Position numbers and translations under genes: made by a program
From: JBDLRH01 sp039800165
GTDB lineage: Bacteria; Pseudomonadota; Gammaproteobacteria; Burkholderiales; Burkholderiaceae_C
DNA: 16,896 nucleotides
NCBI GenBank assembly: GCA_039800165.1
Contig: JBDLRH010000122.1
Coordinates: 1-16,896 of the forward strand
Direction: 5' to 3'
Notes under the pieces: model-generated
The model's input: the letters and a program-made list of their open reading frames with translations, nothing else
Databases searched by the model: none
Told to the model about the DNA's origin: nothing
Part shown: one piece after another, positions 14,481 through 16,896 of the stretch
Layout of the letters: the number at the start of each line of letters is the position of its first letter
How positions within the stretch are numbered: the stretch's first letter is position 1

Positions 14481-14565
14481 ATGCAGCACATCGCACGCGC
14501 GCCTTGAGCAAGACCAGGCAGCGTGATACACCGAGGCGTCCAATGCCCTTGTTCGCTTCTTCGCC

Positions 14566-16779
14566 ATGCCGCCACGACGCCCGAGCAGTCCGCGCGTGAT
14601 CGCGCTCAACACCTACCTGCAGCGCCTGATCTGGCTGTGCGTGGTGCCCATGGCGGTGGTCAGCGCAGGGCTGGCCGCTGACGCGCTGCGGCGCGAGCAC
14701 GCACAGCGCAGCGATGAGCTGCAGCGGCTGGCCACGCGCGCCCAGTCCACGCTGGAAGGCGACCTGCTGCGCCGCACCCAGGGCCTGCAGGCGCTCGCGC
14801 GCAGTGCGTCGGCAGACGACTACCGGCAGCCCGACTTGCCGGCGCTACACGTCCACGCCCTCGCGTACGCCAACGCCTTCAACACACCGGTGACGCTGGG
14901 CGACAGCGCCCGCACGATGTGGCTGAGCACCCGGGTGCCGCTAGGCACCCCATTGCCCAAGATGAACGACCCCATCGGCTATCAGGCTGTCGAGCGGGCG
15001 ATGAAGATCAACGCCACATCGACGGGCAACCTGTTCATCGGTGCGGTCTCGCGCAAACCCGTGGTGGTGATCGCAACGCCAGTGGGGGCCCCGGCCGGCC
15101 GCTCCGGCCCCATCCAGTGGCCCGCCGCATGGCTCGCCATCGTGGAGGCCTCGGCCTTCGACCGGCTGCTGGCCGACATCCCGCGCGACGCCGGCTGGCA
15201 CCTGGTGCTGTTGGACGGCAACGGCCGCGCCATCACCGCCGACAGCTTGCCGCCCGACGTGCTCGGACAGCCCGAGCGGGCACATCACCGGGCCCAAAGC
15301 GTGGCCAATACCCCGTGGACCTTGGTGGTGCACGCCGAACCCTGGGCTTTTTATGCGCCGCACCTGCGCATTGGCGGGATGCTGCTGACCGGTCTGCTGC
15401 TGATGCTGGGGCTGGCGGCCCTCACCGCCCGCTACGGTGCGCGCCAGCTTGGCCGCGCGGTACAGCGCCTGTCGCGCCTGCCCTCGGTACCGGCGCGCGA
15501 TGCACGGGCGAACGAGCCCACGCTGCGCATCGCCGAGGTCGAATCCGCCCGAGCCGAGCTGGAGCTGCTTGATGTGCGGCGCCAGGAAGCAGAGCAACAA
15601 AAGCAGATCACACAGGCGCAACATGTCGCGGAAATGGAAGCCGCCTTGCAGTCGCTGGGCCGCAGCGAAGCACGCATGCGGGCCATCTTTGACGGCGCCT
15701 CGGAGGGCGTGGCCATCATCAGCGACGATGTGCGCATCCTGCGCTGCAACCCGGTGTTTGCCGAGATGCTGCTTGGCACGGTGCAAAGCCTGCGCCATAC
15801 CCCGCTGCTGGACAATGCGCCGCCCGAGCAACGCAAGCGCCACCTTGAGATCTTCGAGCAGCTGCGCCGCGAGGCCGATGCCAGCGGGCGGGCCACCTAC
15901 CGCGGCACGGTGCGCCTGATGCGGAAGCACGGCGAAGTCGTCTTTGAGACCTATCTGGCCTGCATGCGCTGGAACGCCGAGCTGCTGTATGTGCTGCTGG
16001 CGCGCGATGTCACCGACAGCCTGGCGCAGCGCAAGCGGCTGAACCAGACGCTGCAGCAGCTGTCGGCCGCCCATGCCGAACTGCGGCAGCTGGCGGCAGC
16101 GCAGCGCGACATCGAAGAACGCGAGCGCCGGCGCATGGCACGCGAGCTGCACGACGGCCTGCAGCAGGAGCTGGGTGCCGTGCAGATGAAGCTGGACTTG
16201 CTGGCCCAGCAGCTCGATGCCGCCCAACGCCAGCTGGCCACCGAGGCGCGCGATGCCACGGCGGCCGCCATCGAGTCGCTGCGGCGCGTGGTGCGCGACC
16301 TGCGGCCCCGCACGCTCGACGAGCTGGGCCTGAGCGCCGCGCTGCAGCAGCTCACCGACGAAACGGCCGCACTGTCAGGGTTGCAGGCCGAGCTGGAACT
16401 GGTGGGCGATGCCGCGGTGCTGAACGCCTGGCCCGAGACGGTGACCAGCTGCGCCTACCGGCTGATCCAGGAATGCCTGACCAATGTGCGCAAGCATGCC
16501 GCTGCCAGCTTTGTACTGGTGCTGGTGGATGCCTCCCAGCCCGGCACGCTGGTGCTGCAGGTCAGTGACGACGGGCGCGGCATCACCGACGACGACCTGC
16601 GCAAGGACGGTGCCTTTGGCATGCGCGGCATGCTCGAGCGCGTGGCGCCGCTGCGCGGCAGCGTGCGCATCGAGCGCGGCCACGGCAGCGACCGCAGCGT
16701 GGGCACCACCATCACGGTGGAGCTGCCCCGCCCCGATGCCGCTGCGTCGGCCGCGCTGGCCATCGAACAAGTGCGCTGA
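14566..16779 (+). CDS. NarX/UhpB-type (HisKA_3) sensor histidine kinase with Cache-like sensor and PAS domain
   Basis: This 737-residue inner-membrane kinase has helix 1 at about 19-40, a periplasmic sensor at 41-268 that looks like a double-Cache domain, and helix 2 at about 269-290. A linker and coiled coil (about 315-365) and a PAS domain (about 365-480, starting MRAIFDGASEGVAII) follow. The dimerisation/phosphoacceptor segment RRRMARELHDGLQQELG has H529. The ATPase domain has N640 in QECLTNVRKH, DDGRG at 668-672 and GAFGMRGM at 682-689. This is the HPK7 class, whose partners are LuxR/NarL-type response regulators. No such partner is visible in the 117 bp left in the window. ATG 14566 lacks a ribosome site; GTG 14596 is an alternative that keeps helix 1. 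Its ligand is unknown. Nearness to the AfuA-like importer recalls UhpB-type sensors near sugar-phosphate importers, an inference only. Confidence 0.93.
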   Translation: MPPRRPSSPRVIALNTYLQRLIWLCVVPMAVVSAGLAADALRREHAQRSDELQRLATRAQSTLEGDLLRRTQGLQALARSASADDYRQPDLPALHVHALAYANAFNTPVTLGDSARTMWLSTRVPLGTPLPKMNDPIGYQAVERAMKINATSTGNLFIGAVSRKPVVVIATPVGAPAGRSGPIQWPAAWLAIVEASAFDRLLADIPRDAGWHLVLLDGNGRAITADSLPPDVLGQPERAHHRAQSVANTPWTLVVHAEPWAFYAPHLRIGGMLLTGLLLMLGLAALTARYGARQLGRAVQRLSRLPSVPARDARANEPTLRIAEVESARAELELLDVRRQEAEQQKQITQAQHVAEMEAALQSLGRSEARMRAIFDGASEGVAIISDDVRILRCNPVFAEMLLGTVQSLRHTPLLDNAPPEQRKRHLEIFEQLRREADASGRATYRGTVRLMRKHGEVVFETYLACMRWNAELLYVLLARDVTDSLAQRKRLNQTLQQLSAAHAELRQLAAAQRDIEERERRRMARELHDGLQQELGAVQMKLDLLAQQLDAAQRQLATEARDATAAAIESLRRVVRDLRPRTLDELGLSAALQQLTDETAALSGLQAELELVGDAAVLNAWPETVTSCAYRLIQECLTNVRKHAAASFVLVLVDASQPGTLVLQVSDDGRGITDDDLRKDGAFGMRGMLERVAPLRGSVRIERGHGSDRSVGTTITVELPRPDAAASAALAIEQVR

Positions 16780-16797
16780 CCAGACGCCGCCGGCCGC

Positions 16798-16896
16798 TCA
16801 GCCACCGTTGGGGCGCAACGCACCTGCCGCACGCAGGCTGCGCAGCGACGGCGGGCGACGCAGACGCACATGGCTGCCGTCATCGACCTGGCGGCG
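16798..16896 (-). CDS. Possible C-terminal end of a convergent gene, cut by window edge
   Basis: On the minus strand an open frame enters from the window edge and ends at TGA 16800-16798, giving 32 arginine-rich residues ending ALRPNGG. Most codons have G or C in third position, as in real genes here, and the stop lies 18 bp from the kinase stop, a normal convergent spacing. There is no recognisable motif, so this may equally be a chance frame. Confidence 0.35.
   Translation of the reverse strand, partial: RRQVDDGSHVRLRRPPSLRSLRAAGALRPNGG

Larger units (their letters stand above)
14335..14565. promoter_or_regulatory. 231-bp intergenic region with a hairpin and a 12-bp palindrome
   Basis: This gap precedes the sensor kinase and is less GC-rich than its surroundings. 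It contains an inverted repeat TACCGC-CGCA-GCGGTA at 14406-14421 and a perfect palindrome CTGACGCGTCAG at 14469-14480. Neither is followed by a T-run, so an intrinsic terminator is unlikely; they may be regulator sites. A TACACC at about 14525 could be a weak -10. I see no supportable gene here. Confidence 0.4.

Noticed and set aside
14349..14612. 87-codon minus-strand frame over the intergenic region and kinase start
   Set aside because: Codon third positions are not GC-rich as in the real genes, it overlaps the kinase N-terminus, and I recognise no motif.

Overview
The window is very GC-rich, with G or C at most third codon positions. It carries family types typical of Betaproteobacteria of the order Burkholderiales: a Bug/TctC-type periplasmic receptor, a YfcG-like glutathione transferase, and a fused-permease AfuABC-type ABC importer. 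A Comamonadaceae- or Rubrivivax-like source is my inference; no rRNA or other taxonomic marker is present. I saw no tRNA, rRNA, CRISPR array, insertion sequence or phage gene.

Left part (1-4768, minus strand): a tightly packed four-gene operon. It reads chorismate mutase/isochorismate-pyruvate-lyase-like protein, Bug/TctC receptor, a large TrpE-TrpG-fusion-like chorismate-binding protein, then an FAD-dependent oxidoreductase cut by the window edge. Two junctions are 4-bp ATGA overlaps and the third is a 6-bp gap. The TrpE-like protein is strange: its C-terminal amidotransferase domain has lost the HPE motif, and a glutamate expected to bind Mg2+ appears to be alanine. Two chorismate-type enzymes, a redox flavoprotein and an extracytoplasmic receptor in one operon is the strongest candidate here for an undescribed pathway.

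Centre-left (4942-7656): a carboxymuconolactone-decarboxylase/AhpD-like protein starts divergently from the operon, followed by a YfcG-like glutathione transferase. A DHA2-type MFS exporter on the opposite strand overlaps the end of the transferase gene tail to tail.

Centre-right (7761-13461, plus strand): a second MFS transporter gene broken by one in-frame TGA, then a complete ABC importer consisting of a binding protein, a fused double permease with an N-terminal membrane extension, and an ATPase. The binding protein resembles AfuA, a family often labelled ferric-iron-binding although characterised AfuA binds sugar phosphates.

Right part (13462-16896): a short GC-rich tandem repeat, a predicted lipoprotein of unknown function, a 231-bp intergenic region with two palindromes, and a NarX/UhpB-type sensor histidine kinase with no response regulator inside the window. 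The last 99 bases may be the end of a convergent minus-strand gene. The kinase may control the ABC importer, but this rests on proximity only.
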